NCBI RefSeq assembly: GCF_000014745.1
Contig: NC_008347.1
Span: 620,001-684,000 of the forward strand
Reading direction: 5' to 3'
Source of the DNA: Maricaulis maris MCS10
GTDB taxonomy: Bacteria > Pseudomonadota > Alphaproteobacteria > Caulobacterales > Maricaulaceae
DNA: 64,000 nucleotides
The notes under the pieces were generated by a model. The model searched no databases and was not told where the DNA came from. It saw only the letters and a list, made by a program, of their open reading frames with translations. A program made the position numbers and the translations under genes. Shown one piece after another: positions 45,665-53,590 of the stretch (positions within the stretch are counted from its first letter, which is position 1; each line of letters opens with the position of its first letter).

Positions 45665-46264
45665 ATGGCGACCAAGGAAGACATTCTCGAACAGGTCGTT
45701 GAGGAATACCTCATCCACCAGGGCTATTTCGTCCAGCACAATGTGAAATTCCTGCCACGGCGGGATCATCCGGATTTCGTGTCCAATCAGGACAGCAATC
45801 ACTCTGATATTGATGTGCTGGGCTTTCATCCGGCCAAGACCGGCCCGGAACAGGTCGTTGCGGTCAGTTGCAAGAGCTGGCAGCAGGGCTTCAGCCCGGC
45901 CAGCGAGATCGCCGCCATTGAGGGCGACAAGACCCTGCGCGGACGAAAGGCGTGGAAGGCGTTCCGGGAACTGACCGAGCCGAAATGGTCGGAAGCGTTC
46001 ATCGCCGCGGTCGAGGAAAAGACGGGGCGCCGCGAGTTCACCTACGTCACCGCCATCGCCAAGCTGAGAGGCCCTGCCGAGCCGTGGGAGACCCATCCGG
46101 GCTTCCGTGCCGCGCTCGGTGGCAATCCGATCCGCATCCTCACCTTCCAGCAAATGATCCGCGACCTCGCGCCGGACATGTCGACGACGCTGGCAGCGAC
46201 GGAAGTCGGGCGTTTGCTGCAGATGTTCGCAGCGTCGGGTTTCAACCTCGATCAAACCCGCTGA
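45665..46264 (+). CDS. PD-(D/E)XK-like nuclease-fold protein
   Basis: 199 residues. N-terminal helix EDILEQVVEEYLIHQGYFVQ, then NHSDIDVLGFHP (Asp of the metal site) and VVAVSCKSWQQGF (S-C-K in place of the usual E-x-K) near residue 75, the strand order of PD-(D/E)XK restriction-like folds. RGRKAWKAFRELTEPKWSEA and GNPIRILTFQQMI follow. ATG 45665 has GTGGGG about six bases upstream. GC content matches the host, unlike the gene at 44435. Nuclease activity is uncertain because the Glu of the motif is replaced by Ser. No methylase is near. Confidence 0.6.
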   Translation: MATKEDILEQVVEEYLIHQGYFVQHNVKFLPRRDHPDFVSNQDSNHSDIDVLGFHPAKTGPEQVVAVSCKSWQQGFSPASEIAAIEGDKTLRGRKAWKAFRELTEPKWSEAFIAAVEEKTGRREFTYVTAIAKLRGPAEPWETHPGFRAALGGNPIRILTFQQMIRDLAPDMSTTLAATEVGRLLQMFAASGFNLDQTR

Positions 46265-46291
46265 AGCGCCGCCTTGCCGGCCCAGGCACCG

Positions 46292-46425
46292 CCTCTCCCC
46301 GACCGGGGAGAGGATTCAAGGTGAGGGGCGGCCGCGGAGCGGCCCGGAAAGGTTATGTCTGGCGCGGCTGTCGCCGCGTGCCCCTCATCCGCCCTTCGGG
46401 CACCTTCTCCCCGGTCGGGGAGAAG
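46292..46425. repeat. CTCTCCCC-type intergenic repeat (family C), copy 1
   Basis: CCTCTCCCCGACCGGGGAGAGG hairpin, then AAGGTGAGGGGCGGCCGCGG, and at the other end CCCCTCATCC-GCCCTTCGGGC and CTTCTCCCCGGTCGGGGAGAAG. This is a widespread alphaproteobacterial intergenic mosaic repeat. It starts 28 bases after the PD-(D/E)XK-like gene. Confidence 0.7.
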
Positions 46426-46467
46426 GCGGGGGCCTCGCTTTTTTTAAGCTGAAACGTCCTCTCTCCT

Positions 46468-46513
46468 CCGTCATCCCCCGGATGCCCGCGACGCGGTCAC
46501 CGTGGGATGACGG
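46468..46513. repeat. GTCATCCC-type inverted repeat (family D), short copy 3
   Basis: CCGTCATCCC and GGGATGACGG enclose a 26-base middle with GACGCGGTC. Shorter than copies 1 and 2. It sits between the two family-C repeats, so the 46265-46737 gap is filled with repeats and holds no gene that I can support. Confidence 0.6.
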
Positions 46514-46566
46514 TGTGATTTATGGGGTTTCCAACGCCTTGCCGGCACAGAAAGAGACGCGTCTTT

Positions 46567-46680
46567 CCCTCTCCCTCGGGAGAGGGTGGCCGGAGGCCGG
46601 GTGAGGGGTGACTTCCGGTGCCAGGGCGCTGATCCCCCTCATCGCCCTTCGGGCACGCTCCCCCCGGTCGGGGAGAAGCG
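46567..46680. repeat. CTCTCCCC-type intergenic repeat (family C), copy 2
   Basis: CCCTCTCCCTCGGGAGAGGG at the left, GGTGGCCGGAGGCCGGGTGA next, then CCCCTCATCGCCCTTCGGGC and CCCCCGGTCGGGGAG at the right. Same plan as copy 1 with different stem sequence. Confidence 0.65.
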
Positions 46681-46737
46681 GGTCCGGCATGTCACCATCC
46701 TCGTATTGCCGGCATGCAGGGTCGGCAATGACGAATC

Positions 46738-47091
46738 CTACCGAGAAATATCGGCGTCGCTGCAGCGGGTGCCGTGGCCGGTGCGGTCCATGGCGTAGTC
46801 GATATCGGTGCAGCGACTGCCATGGAGATTGCGATCGCTCTGGGGCGCGGCGCCGCGGCCATAGCCCGGCCGGTCTTCGGTCTCGGCCGTATCCAGGTCG
46901 TTGACGCCGGTCTGGCTGGTCCGCCGGCCGCCACGGCCCTGGCCGTCCGGGTCGGAGTGGGGGCTGGTATCGAGATCGGTCACCGGTGCCTGCGCTGCGC
47001 CACCGGTCAGCACGCCGACGGCGCTCATTGCGACCGCGCCCGTCACAACCGACAGAAACGATCGTCGGCTCAGCTTGCCTTTTTTGGCCAT
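46738..47091 (-). CDS. Tat-exported small Asp-rich repeat protein
   Basis: 117 residues. A twin-arginine signal (SRRSFLSVVTGAVAMSAVGV) ends near AAQA at residue 34. The mature part consists of loosely repeated units around D-L-D or D-I-D: TDLDTSPHSDPDGQGRGG, NDLDTAETEDRPGYGRG, TDIDYAMDRTGHGTR and SDADISR, with two cysteines. Asp and Gly spacing suggests a metal (calcium) binding surface. It is similar in style to small Tat proteins of alphaproteobacteria with D-S-D-x-G repeats. Function unknown. Confidence 0.65.
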   Translation of the reverse strand: MAKKGKLSRRSFLSVVTGAVAMSAVGVLTGGAAQAPVTDLDTSPHSDPDGQGRGGRRTSQTGVNDLDTAETEDRPGYGRGAAPQSDRNLHGSRCTDIDYAMDRTGHGTRCSDADISR

Positions 47092-47236
47092 GTTCGGACC
47101 CTCCCAGCTCCGGATGTCAGTATCCGCTCAGGACGGTAGGCGGCGCTCGATGACCGGTCAAATCCTATCATCACGGCATCGCAATCTTAACGCGCTCACG
47201 CTAGTGGTGCGTCAGTGAAGTGGGAGGAATGGGTGC

Positions 47237-47668
47237 ATGATGACGTCAATCAAGAGCGTGCGGACGGGGGCTCTCGCCCTTTTTATGTCACTGGGTGCCG
47301 GTGGCGCAGCCCTCGCGGAAGGCTCGCCGGCCGGACAAGCCTTTTTCTGGGAGCTGGTCGACACATCGGCCACCATCGGCCAGCACTATACGTTCGAGCC
47401 GGATGGATCGGTGACGCAGCAGACCACCTATATCTTCAATGACGGGCGGCCTGAACAGGATGTCGGTCCATCCTATGTGGCTGGCTGGTCGCAGGATGGC
47501 GATGGCGGTGTGACGGTCGAGTGGGCGGACGAACCCAGCCAGCATTGCGTGGCCTGGCCGGCCTATACACAAGGCCCGGTCGATGCCGTGCCGGACGGGG
47601 ATTGCTGGCTCTCGGAACAGATCCGCAATCTGATCCGCGAAGGTGCGGTCGGCGGTTATGACGGCTGA
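47237..47668 (+). CDS. small secreted protein of unknown function
   Basis: 143 residues, signal peptide 1-28 (SLGAGGAALAEG). Mature part beta-rich and acidic, with two cysteines in CVAWPAYTQGPV and DCWLSEQ. The C-W-x2-Y-to-D-C-W-L pattern recurs in the protein at 49851, so the two may be paralogues. ATG 47240 in the same frame is an alternative start. No enzyme motif. Confidence 0.6.
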   Translation: MMTSIKSVRTGALALFMSLGAGGAALAEGSPAGQAFFWELVDTSATIGQHYTFEPDGSVTQQTTYIFNDGRPEQDVGPSYVAGWSQDGDGGVTVEWADEPSQHCVAWPAYTQGPVDAVPDGDCWLSEQIRNLIREGAVGGYDG

Positions 47669-47785
47669 CGGCGTCGGCGGGTCCGACGGCTATGGCGATT
47701 CCCAGGACTGGAAGCGGGTCGGCGAGGTGTCTTTCCACCTGCCAGCGGGTTATTGAGCCGCTGAACGGGGATCCCCGCCAGCCGA

Positions 47786-48280
47786 TCAATCGGTCGGGTC
47801 GTGCCCGTCTGTGTCGGATCCGGCCTTCTTTTCCTCCGCACCGCCCAGCGCCACAAAGGCGAGCGTGGCGATAAGACCACCGCCCAGGAGCGCGATGAAG
47901 GGCAACAGCTCCGGGTCCCAGCCGGCGAATGTCTGCATCAGGGCAAGCCAGGTCATGACCGCCACATACACGGCGGCGCCGAGCAGGACCCGCTTCCATT
48001 CGTGGGTGATGAGCGGTTGGGCGGCCGGTGCGGTGGCGTCGGCGGTCGGAATGGGTGTCGTGTCGTTGGCGGCCATGTCGGCAGTCTCCTCTGGCGTTTC
48101 AATCAGATCACGCAATTGCGCCGAAGAGAGATCGAAGCTGGCGGCCAGCGCCCGCACGGTTTCCAGGCTGGGTGTCTCGCCACGTTCGGCGCGCTGGATC
48201 GTGCGGTCACTCAATCCACTGATCGTGGCGAGTTGTTCCTGTGACCAGCCCTTCTCGAGGCGCAGCGATTTCAGTCCCAT
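47786..48280 (-). CDS. XRE family regulator with C-terminal 2TM domain
   Basis: 164 residues from ATG at 48280. Helix-turn-helix (1-62: LKSLRLEKGWSQEQLATISG, LSDRTIQRAERGETPSLETV), a Pro/Ala/Thr linker, then two membrane helices (about 105-125 and 129-149) before a charged tail. This fused regulator type (XRE plus 2TM) is common in proteobacteria and presumably responds at the membrane. The frame continues upstream without a domain and was not used. It is divergent from the GFA gene. Confidence 0.85.
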   Translation of the reverse strand: MGLKSLRLEKGWSQEQLATISGLSDRTIQRAERGETPSLETVRALAASFDLSSAQLRDLIETPEETADMAANDTTPIPTADATAPAAQPLITHEWKRVLLGAAVYVAVMTWLALMQTFAGWDPELLPFIALLGGGLIATLAFVALGGAEEKKAGSDTDGHDPTD

Positions 48281-48538
48281 CAGGTAGCTCTCTTGTCTCG
48301 GCCAAGCCCGTGAAGGCCTGATTGCAGGGCGGTTTCTAGCCGCCGGACGCCCTGTCGCCCACGACACGCAGGCGACAGGAAGGTGACAAGTGCAGCCGGT
48401 TTGCGCAATGCCACTGTCATGACCCCATCGCCGGACCCGGTCGCCGGACCCGGCCATCCGGACTCGGCCATCCGGACTTGGCTGGACAGCGGTTCGGCAG
48501 AGCCGCACAGTCGGCCCGGCACAACCGAGGACAGCCCC

Positions 48539-49027
48539 ATGACCAACGAGACGGGCCACACTGGCTCCTGCTTTTGCGGCGCGGTTCAGTATCGCCTGCG
48601 GCGGGATCCGATGTTCGTGCATGCCTGCCATTGCCGCGATTGTCGCAAGCAGACCGGCGGTCCCTATGCCATCAACGCGCTGATCGAACGGTCCGAGGTC
48701 GAGCTGGTTGCCGGTGAACCGGTGCGGCATACGCAGCAGACCGGCAGCGGCAAGCCGCATGATATCTGGCGCTGCGGCTCATGCGGAAATGCCGTGTGGA
48801 GCGATTATGGACGCCGCGAGGTGATGGTCTTCATCCGCGTTGCCACGTTGGACGAGCCGGAGCGCTGCCCGCCGGACATGCACATCTTCACGCGTTCGGC
48901 CCTGCCATTTACGCCCATCCCCGACGAGGCGGGGCAATGCCGGGTCTTTTACGACATGACGGACGAATGGCCGGATGCAGCGCTGGCACGATTTGACCGG
49001 CTGGGCACGAGGCGGCTGGGCGCCTAG
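48539..49027 (+). CDS. GFA family zinc-binding protein
   Basis: 162 residues with the zinc ligands of the glutathione-dependent formaldehyde-activating (Gfa/CENP-V) fold: GSCFCGAVQY near residue 10, ACHCRDCRKQTGG near 29 and RCGSCGNAVW near 79. Length fits. Most members are not formaldehyde enzymes, so only the fold is claimed. ATG 48539 is chosen for the domain; the frame upstream holds low-complexity GGACCCGGCCATCCGGAC-like tandem sequence. Confidence 0.88.
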   Translation: MTNETGHTGSCFCGAVQYRLRRDPMFVHACHCRDCRKQTGGPYAINALIERSEVELVAGEPVRHTQQTGSGKPHDIWRCGSCGNAVWSDYGRREVMVFIRVATLDEPERCPPDMHIFTRSALPFTPIPDEAGQCRVFYDMTDEWPDAALARFDRLGTRRLGA

Positions 49028-49125
49028 TGCCAGGGAAGGCGGCGCCGTGCCGCTGCGCAACCGGCTTTCCGCCTCCCGGACCAGCTCGCTAGTGTGCTGT
49101 CGAAACCGGACGGGGAGAACGGTCC

Positions 49126-49716
49126 ATGATCATCCAGGCGACATCGGGTCAGGCGGAGTTTCCGCGCCTTGGCGAGCGGGCCCTGTGGCTGGCTGGCCTG
49201 GCGCTCTATATCGTCGGCCAGGTCCTGCTGCGGCAGGGCCAGGACTTTGTCGAGGCACAGCGTCCGATCGACTTTGCCCACTGGTCGCTGCTGGTCGGCG
49301 GGGTGATGATGCTGCCGCTGGCCGGGCGTCTGCCCTGGCGCAATATCCACTGGCTGACCATTCCGCTCCTCTATGCCGGCATCACCGCGCTGATCGGCAT
49401 GTGCGTGCTCGATTTCGTGTTCTGGGCCCTACCCAATGGCGAGATGGAGAATACCGTCGCCCGCCAGCTGATCGGCACGCCGGCGGTGTGGTCGCCCTTC
49501 ATCACTTTCGGGCCCAACTACATCTTCGTCACCGCCGTGGTGCTGCCCTGCCTGTCCTACCTGTCGGTGTCCCGCATCGGCGCGTTGCTGGTGGTGATCG
49601 GCTCGATGGTCATGCTGTTCGGCACGCAATGGTACAATGTGGCCGGCTGGGTCTTGATCCTGATCGGCTATGCCATGTGTTTCGACTGGTTGCGGCGTGG
49701 TCGCCTGACGGACTGA
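49126..49716 (+). CDS. six-helix membrane protein of unknown function
   Basis: 196 residues with about six membrane helices (18-38, 48-65, 72-97, 122-143, 146-165, 168-188) and short polar loops. No motif points to transport or catalysis. It stands between the GFA gene and a small secreted-protein gene on the same strand, with about 100 and 130 bases between, so it is probably transcribed alone. GGGGAG is about ten bases before the ATG. Confidence 0.65.
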   Translation: MIIQATSGQAEFPRLGERALWLAGLALYIVGQVLLRQGQDFVEAQRPIDFAHWSLLVGGVMMLPLAGRLPWRNIHWLTIPLLYAGITALIGMCVLDFVFWALPNGEMENTVARQLIGTPAVWSPFITFGPNYIFVTAVVLPCLSYLSVSRIGALLVVIGSMVMLFGTQWYNVAGWVLILIGYAMCFDWLRRGRLTD

Positions 49717-49850
49717 GCCGGATTGGCTTGACCGGTCGCGATTGATCGAATTTTACCGACCTTCGCACCGGTATCTTAAAACCTGCCGCTTATTCAGGCC
49801 CTTGAAAGAGCGCTCCCGACGGGGCGCCTGGAAAATCGGGGACTGATCAC

Positions 49851-50315
49851 ATGATGCGCACCGGATTGATGACGGCAATGACACTCGCCCTGGGCCTGAC
49901 GGGCGGCGCGGCGGCGGCCATGGAAAGCGACGGGCCGGGCGGCCAGGTGTTCGAAGCCACCGGCACGGAGTCCAACCGTGATTTTTCCGGACAGACCGCA
50001 ACCATCCGCTTTGGCCAGGGCGACGGCGAGGGTATCGACATCACGGTCACCGGCCTGGTCTATCCGACCGGCGCTGAAGCGCCGTCGGATGGCTGGTACA
50101 ACGCCAACTCCAACGGGTCCTATTCGGTCTTTGTCGACCGGTTCAACGAGGACCCGGACGAAATGTCGGGCGAGGATGCCGCCTATTGCCATGAATGGCC
50201 CGACTACCCGATTGGCGAGAATATCGAGAACGGAAGCTCCGAGTATGACCGCTGGGATTGCTGGCTTGGCGACTCGGGGCAGCTGGAAGACTGGGACATT
50301 GTCCGCGTCGAATAG
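49851..50315 (+). CDS. small secreted protein, possible paralogue of the 47237 product
   Basis: 154 residues, signal peptide 1-23 (LALGLTGGAAAAME). Mature part acidic, rich in Gly, Asp and Tyr, with two cysteines in YCHEWPDYPIGENIEN and RWDCWLGDSGQ. That arrangement mirrors C-x-W-P-x-Y and D-C-W-L of the 47237 product. No known domain. ATG 49854 is an alternative start. Confidence 0.62.
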   Translation: MMRTGLMTAMTLALGLTGGAAAAMESDGPGGQVFEATGTESNRDFSGQTATIRFGQGDGEGIDITVTGLVYPTGAEAPSDGWYNANSNGSYSVFVDRFNEDPDEMSGEDAAYCHEWPDYPIGENIENGSSEYDRWDCWLGDSGQLEDWDIVRVE

Positions 50316-50411
50316 CGCTTGGCTGGCCGACGTCCGGGCGGCCGCAGGAAACACGACAGGAGAGCCCACAGGCCGGCACGGCCGGGGCTTGTGGCAACGG
50401 GGATGGTTGAG

Positions 50412-50777
50412 ATGAAACATTCAGGAATGGTCCTGGTGGCGACGGCAGCGCTTGTGCTGTCGCAGGGCGTGGCAGTCGCGCAGTCGCATGATGGTGGCAG
50501 TCATTACCTGCCGGACTTGCCCGACCTGTCGGACCTGCGCTCGGACTCGCGGCGGTCCGTATCTTCGGTCAATCAGCCTGGCAACAAGGACGAGGCCGCG
50601 CTGGCTGGCGGTCCGGATGTAAGCGCTGCCGGAAACCGCCAGTCGGAAACCGGGTCTGCCGAAACCGCTGCGGACCGCAAATCCGGCGCCCAGCCTGACC
50701 TCGTGATGACCGGTGGCGGGAAGGGTTCGGGGAGTGTCCCCTACCATTTCCATAGCGGCGGGTCCGGATATCGCTAG
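50412..50777 (+). CDS. small secreted low-complexity protein
   Basis: 121 residues from ATG 50412. Signal peptide 1-23 (VLSQGVAVAQS), then YLPDLPDLSDLRSDSRRS and a disordered Ser/Gly/Ala-rich stretch to a His/Gly end (YHFHSGGSGYR). No domain. Codon usage is as in neighbours. It might be structural or simply a poorly conserved envelope protein. ATG 50403 in frame is an alternative start. Confidence 0.5.
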   Translation: MKHSGMVLVATAALVLSQGVAVAQSHDGGSHYLPDLPDLSDLRSDSRRSVSSVNQPGNKDEAALAGGPDVSAAGNRQSETGSAETAADRKSGAQPDLVMTGGGKGSGSVPYHFHSGGSGYR

Positions 50778-50887
50778 CTGGCTGGCGACGGACGGATGAC
50801 GCCCCAACCCACGAATTGTTAAGACCGATTGCCTAGGCCGGTGATTGAACTTGAGCGGTCACCGGGCCGCGGCTGATCGGGATTGAT

Positions 50888-51958
50888 ATGATGGGATTTC
50901 GCGCACGGGCCATCCTGGCCGCTTCGTTCGTGGCGCTGGTTGCTTTTCCGGCCACTGCGAAGGCTGACCTGCCGCAAGCCTATACCGCCTTGCTGGCCGA
51001 AGCGGCGGATCGCCAGAGTGATGATGCCCGCTTTCTCGAGACGGCCGACATGGTCTCCGTCCTTGTCGAGGGCGGTCGGGCGGCGGTTCACGCCTATATC
51101 CGTGCCGAACTCCCAAGCCGTGAAGGGGCGGTCGCGGACTGGCCATTGCCGGACCCGGCTCCGGCTGCAGCCTCTGACGCCGCAGAGCTCGCCGACCATC
51201 CAGCAGCTCCGGCCGCGGAACACCGCGATCTGGGCGGTGCGCCGGTCGTGCTCGGCGAAGCGCCGGATGGATCGGGAAGCTGGCTCGCCGGCTCGATCCG
51301 TCAACTCGCTGACGACAGCTGGGCCGGCCATGTCCGTGCCGGCATCCAGCTCGAGCGGGGCAATTCCGAGCTGACCGATTTCTCCTTTGCCATCGAGCTT
51401 GATCGCGAGCTGGAAGACGGCTGGCGGATCGACAGCCAGTTCGAATACTTCCTGTCGGAAAGCGCGACCCACACTACCCGGGACAACTGGCTGGTCGAGT
51501 TGCGGACAACACGCGAGCTCGACAGCGGGATCGGTTATTATGCCGGCGGGTCCTATGAGCGTGACCTGATCGGGATCTATGCCCAATCGGCCTTTCTTAC
51601 CGGCGGCGGAATCTGGCACGCGGTCGAGACGCCGAAAGCGAACTGGGTGCTGCGTGCCGGTGTGGGTCAGCGCTACCGTGAAGCCGGGCTCACTGGCGAG
51701 ACCCTTACCGACTGGGTCGGCGAGGCCGGGTCGAGCTTCCACTACACGATTTCGGACACCGCCAATTTCGGCTCGGAGACCACGGCATTCGTGGGCGGCG
51801 GGTCGCGGGTCGACCAACGGTTCACCCTGACCAATCGCCTGTTCGGCGACTGGGCAGTCCAGACCGGCCTGCGCATCGAGCACGAGTTTGAAGACCGGGC
51901 CGGCTTTGACCCGACCGATGTCCGCCTCGACGTGTCGCTCCTCTATTCCTTCGACTGA
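50888..51958 (+). CDS. DUF481-like outer-membrane protein
   Basis: 356 residues. Signal peptide 1-26, a helical/low-complexity N-terminal part (27-130), and a C-terminal beta-barrel of about 220 residues opening WAGHVRAGIQLERGNSELTD and ending LDVSLLYSFD with terminal Phe-Asp. The N-S-x-L-x-D motif and strand pattern resemble the DUF481 (YdiY, salt-induced outer membrane protein) family. Role in transport is not known. Confidence 0.75.
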   Translation: MMGFRARAILAASFVALVAFPATAKADLPQAYTALLAEAADRQSDDARFLETADMVSVLVEGGRAAVHAYIRAELPSREGAVADWPLPDPAPAAASDAAELADHPAAPAAEHRDLGGAPVVLGEAPDGSGSWLAGSIRQLADDSWAGHVRAGIQLERGNSELTDFSFAIELDRELEDGWRIDSQFEYFLSESATHTTRDNWLVELRTTRELDSGIGYYAGGSYERDLIGIYAQSAFLTGGGIWHAVETPKANWVLRAGVGQRYREAGLTGETLTDWVGEAGSSFHYTISDTANFGSETTAFVGGGSRVDQRFTLTNRLFGDWAVQTGLRIEHEFEDRAGFDPTDVRLDVSLLYSFD

Positions 51959-52082
51959 TCGCCGACACCCGCCTGCCTGGCAGGCCCGCACCCAGCCCGG
52001 TTGCACCGCCCGGGGGTGAAACCGCCCGTTAAGGCCTGATCGGCGATAATTGGCCCTTGATACCCATTGAGGAGGTGTCGCC

Positions 52083-52484
52083 ATGGGCAAGATCGTGACT
52101 TCCAGCTATCGCCGCGTATCCGATCATTTCGAGCCTGACCTGGTCGAGGACCCCGCCGAACAGAAAAAACGGCGCGGCCATCTCGAACAGATCGACTACA
52201 CGGTTTTTGCTGCCAATCAGGCGGTGATCGCCAAAACCATCCATCATGTCGGTATCGAGGACTTCCAGAACCTCGCCCTGTCATCCTCCAAGGCGCGCTC
52301 TGCCTGGGTGGATGCCGCCATGTCGGCGGCGCGTTCGCGCTCGCCCATGTCGGCCGAGGAGGTCGCCCGCCTGCAATTGCTGCGGTCGGCCTATGAAGAA
52401 TTGTCGGAAGCCTATGAAGCCATGCGGCGCATGGTCGAGCGTGGCTATCTGCAATTCCACAAGAGCCTGCCGAACAAGGGCTGA
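52083..52484 (+). CDS. conserved-looking small cytosolic protein, unknown
   Basis: 133 residues, no signal, all-helical by pattern, with a C-terminal helical pair (MSAEEVARLQLLRSAYEELS and YEAMRRMVERGYLQFH). GAGGAGG precedes the ATG. I do not recognise a family. It sits 91 bases upstream of the ECF sigma gene on the same strand and might be co-regulated with it. Confidence 0.6.
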   Translation: MGKIVTSSYRRVSDHFEPDLVEDPAEQKKRRGHLEQIDYTVFAANQAVIAKTIHHVGIEDFQNLALSSSKARSAWVDAAMSAARSRSPMSAEEVARLQLLRSAYEELSEAYEAMRRMVERGYLQFHKSLPNKG

Positions 52485-52575
52485 GTTCGGATCCCGACGG
52501 ATTGAACCCTTTTGTCCTGACGTCACACCTCTATCCTGAAAGCGGGTTCTTCGGCCTGCTACCGGAAAGGTGATC

Positions 52576-53139
52576 ATGGCCTCGCGTGACAAGAAACGCG
52601 TCCTGTCCGAATACCTGATCGTTTCGGCCCATGCCGGCGACCGGGTGGCGCTGGACCGTCTGTGCCGCCTCTGGCACGCGGACCTGTCGCGCCATGCCGG
52701 CCGGCTGATCGGAGAGGCCGACACGGCACGCGACATCATGCAGGAGGCCTGGTGCGACATCCTGCGCGGCCTCGGTTCGCTGCGCGAGCCGGCCGCCTTT
52801 CCCGCCTGGGCCTATCGCATCGTTGCCCGCAAATGCGCCGCCGAAATCCGGGGCCGGCAGTCCACACGCCGGACCGCCGATGCCTTTGGTGCGGAAATGA
52901 GCGGCGCCTCCGTCGACGGTCTTCAGGCCGCCGAGACGGCAGCCGATGCGGGCGCCATCCGCCTGGCCATGGCCGGCCTGCCGGCTGATCAGCGACTGGC
53001 GCTGGCCCTCTATCACCAGGACGGGCTCTCGGTCGCCGAGATCGCCGTCATCACCGAAACACCGGCGGGCACCGTCAAGACCCGCCTCATGCACGCCCGG
53101 CGCAAGCTCGCTGCCGTGCTCAACCCGACCCAAGACTGA
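52576..53139 (+). CDS. ECF-type RNA polymerase sigma factor
   Basis: 187 residues. Sigma-70 region 2 about 25-85 (DTARDIMQEAWCDILRGLGS, AFPAWAYRIVARKCAAEIRG) and region 4 about 130-180 (LPADQRLALALYHQDGLSVA, TPAGTVKTRLMHARRKL). ATG 52576 is used; GTG 52570 is in frame. The next gene, 25 bases downstream, encodes a DUF6768 membrane protein, the usual partner of this sigma type and its likely antagonist. Confidence 0.92.
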   Translation: MASRDKKRVLSEYLIVSAHAGDRVALDRLCRLWHADLSRHAGRLIGEADTARDIMQEAWCDILRGLGSLREPAAFPAWAYRIVARKCAAEIRGRQSTRRTADAFGAEMSGASVDGLQAAETAADAGAIRLAMAGLPADQRLALALYHQDGLSVAEIAVITETPAGTVKTRLMHARRKLAAVLNPTQD

Positions 53140-53164
53140 CCCTGATCTTGAAAAGGAGATCGTT

Positions 53165-53554
53165 ATGACCACCAAGACCGAAGACCTCGACCGGCTCATC
53201 CTGGAAGCCCTCGACGCGGATGATCGCGCTGTTCTTGGCGACCTCGCCGAGGAACCCGGCTATTTCGCCCAGGCCTTCGGCCTGTTCCGCGGCAAGCTGG
53301 CCTGGGTGATGTGGATTGCCTATGTCGTCAATATCATCGGCGCCGGCCTGGCCATCTGGGCGGCCTGGAAAATGTTCCAGACCACAGATCCCGTCATGAC
53401 CATCCGCTGGGGCGTCGGTGTTGTCGTGGCCGTCAATGTCGGCCTCTTCATGAAGGGCGGGCTGGGCCTGCAAATGCAGAACAACCGCATCCTGCGCGAA
53501 CTTAAGCGCGTCGAACTCCAGCTGGCCCGTGGCCAGGCGCGGGAGAGCGTGTAG
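53165..53554 (+). CDS. DUF6768 family membrane protein, putative anti-sigma partner
   Basis: 129 residues. Cytosolic N-terminus (MTTKTEDLDRLILEALDADD), two membrane helices (about 44-66 and 76-97) and a C-terminal coiled helix (NNRILRELKRVELQLARGQ). This matches the DUF6768 proteins found directly after ECF sigma genes. It lacks a ZAS zinc motif. GAAAAGGAG lies eight bases before the ATG. Anti-sigma action is inferred from gene order and membrane anchoring. Confidence 0.78.
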   Translation: MTTKTEDLDRLILEALDADDRAVLGDLAEEPGYFAQAFGLFRGKLAWVMWIAYVVNIIGAGLAIWAAWKMFQTTDPVMTIRWGVGVVVAVNVGLFMKGGLGLQMQNNRILRELKRVELQLARGQARESV

Positions 53555-53590
53555 TCTTTCAACCTGATTTGCAAAGGTTGTGAGGATGGC

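Noticed and set aside
48383-48538. N-terminal extension of the GFA protein
   Set aside because: The extension reads tandem GGACxCGGCCATCC-like sequence without similarity; the family start is at 48539.
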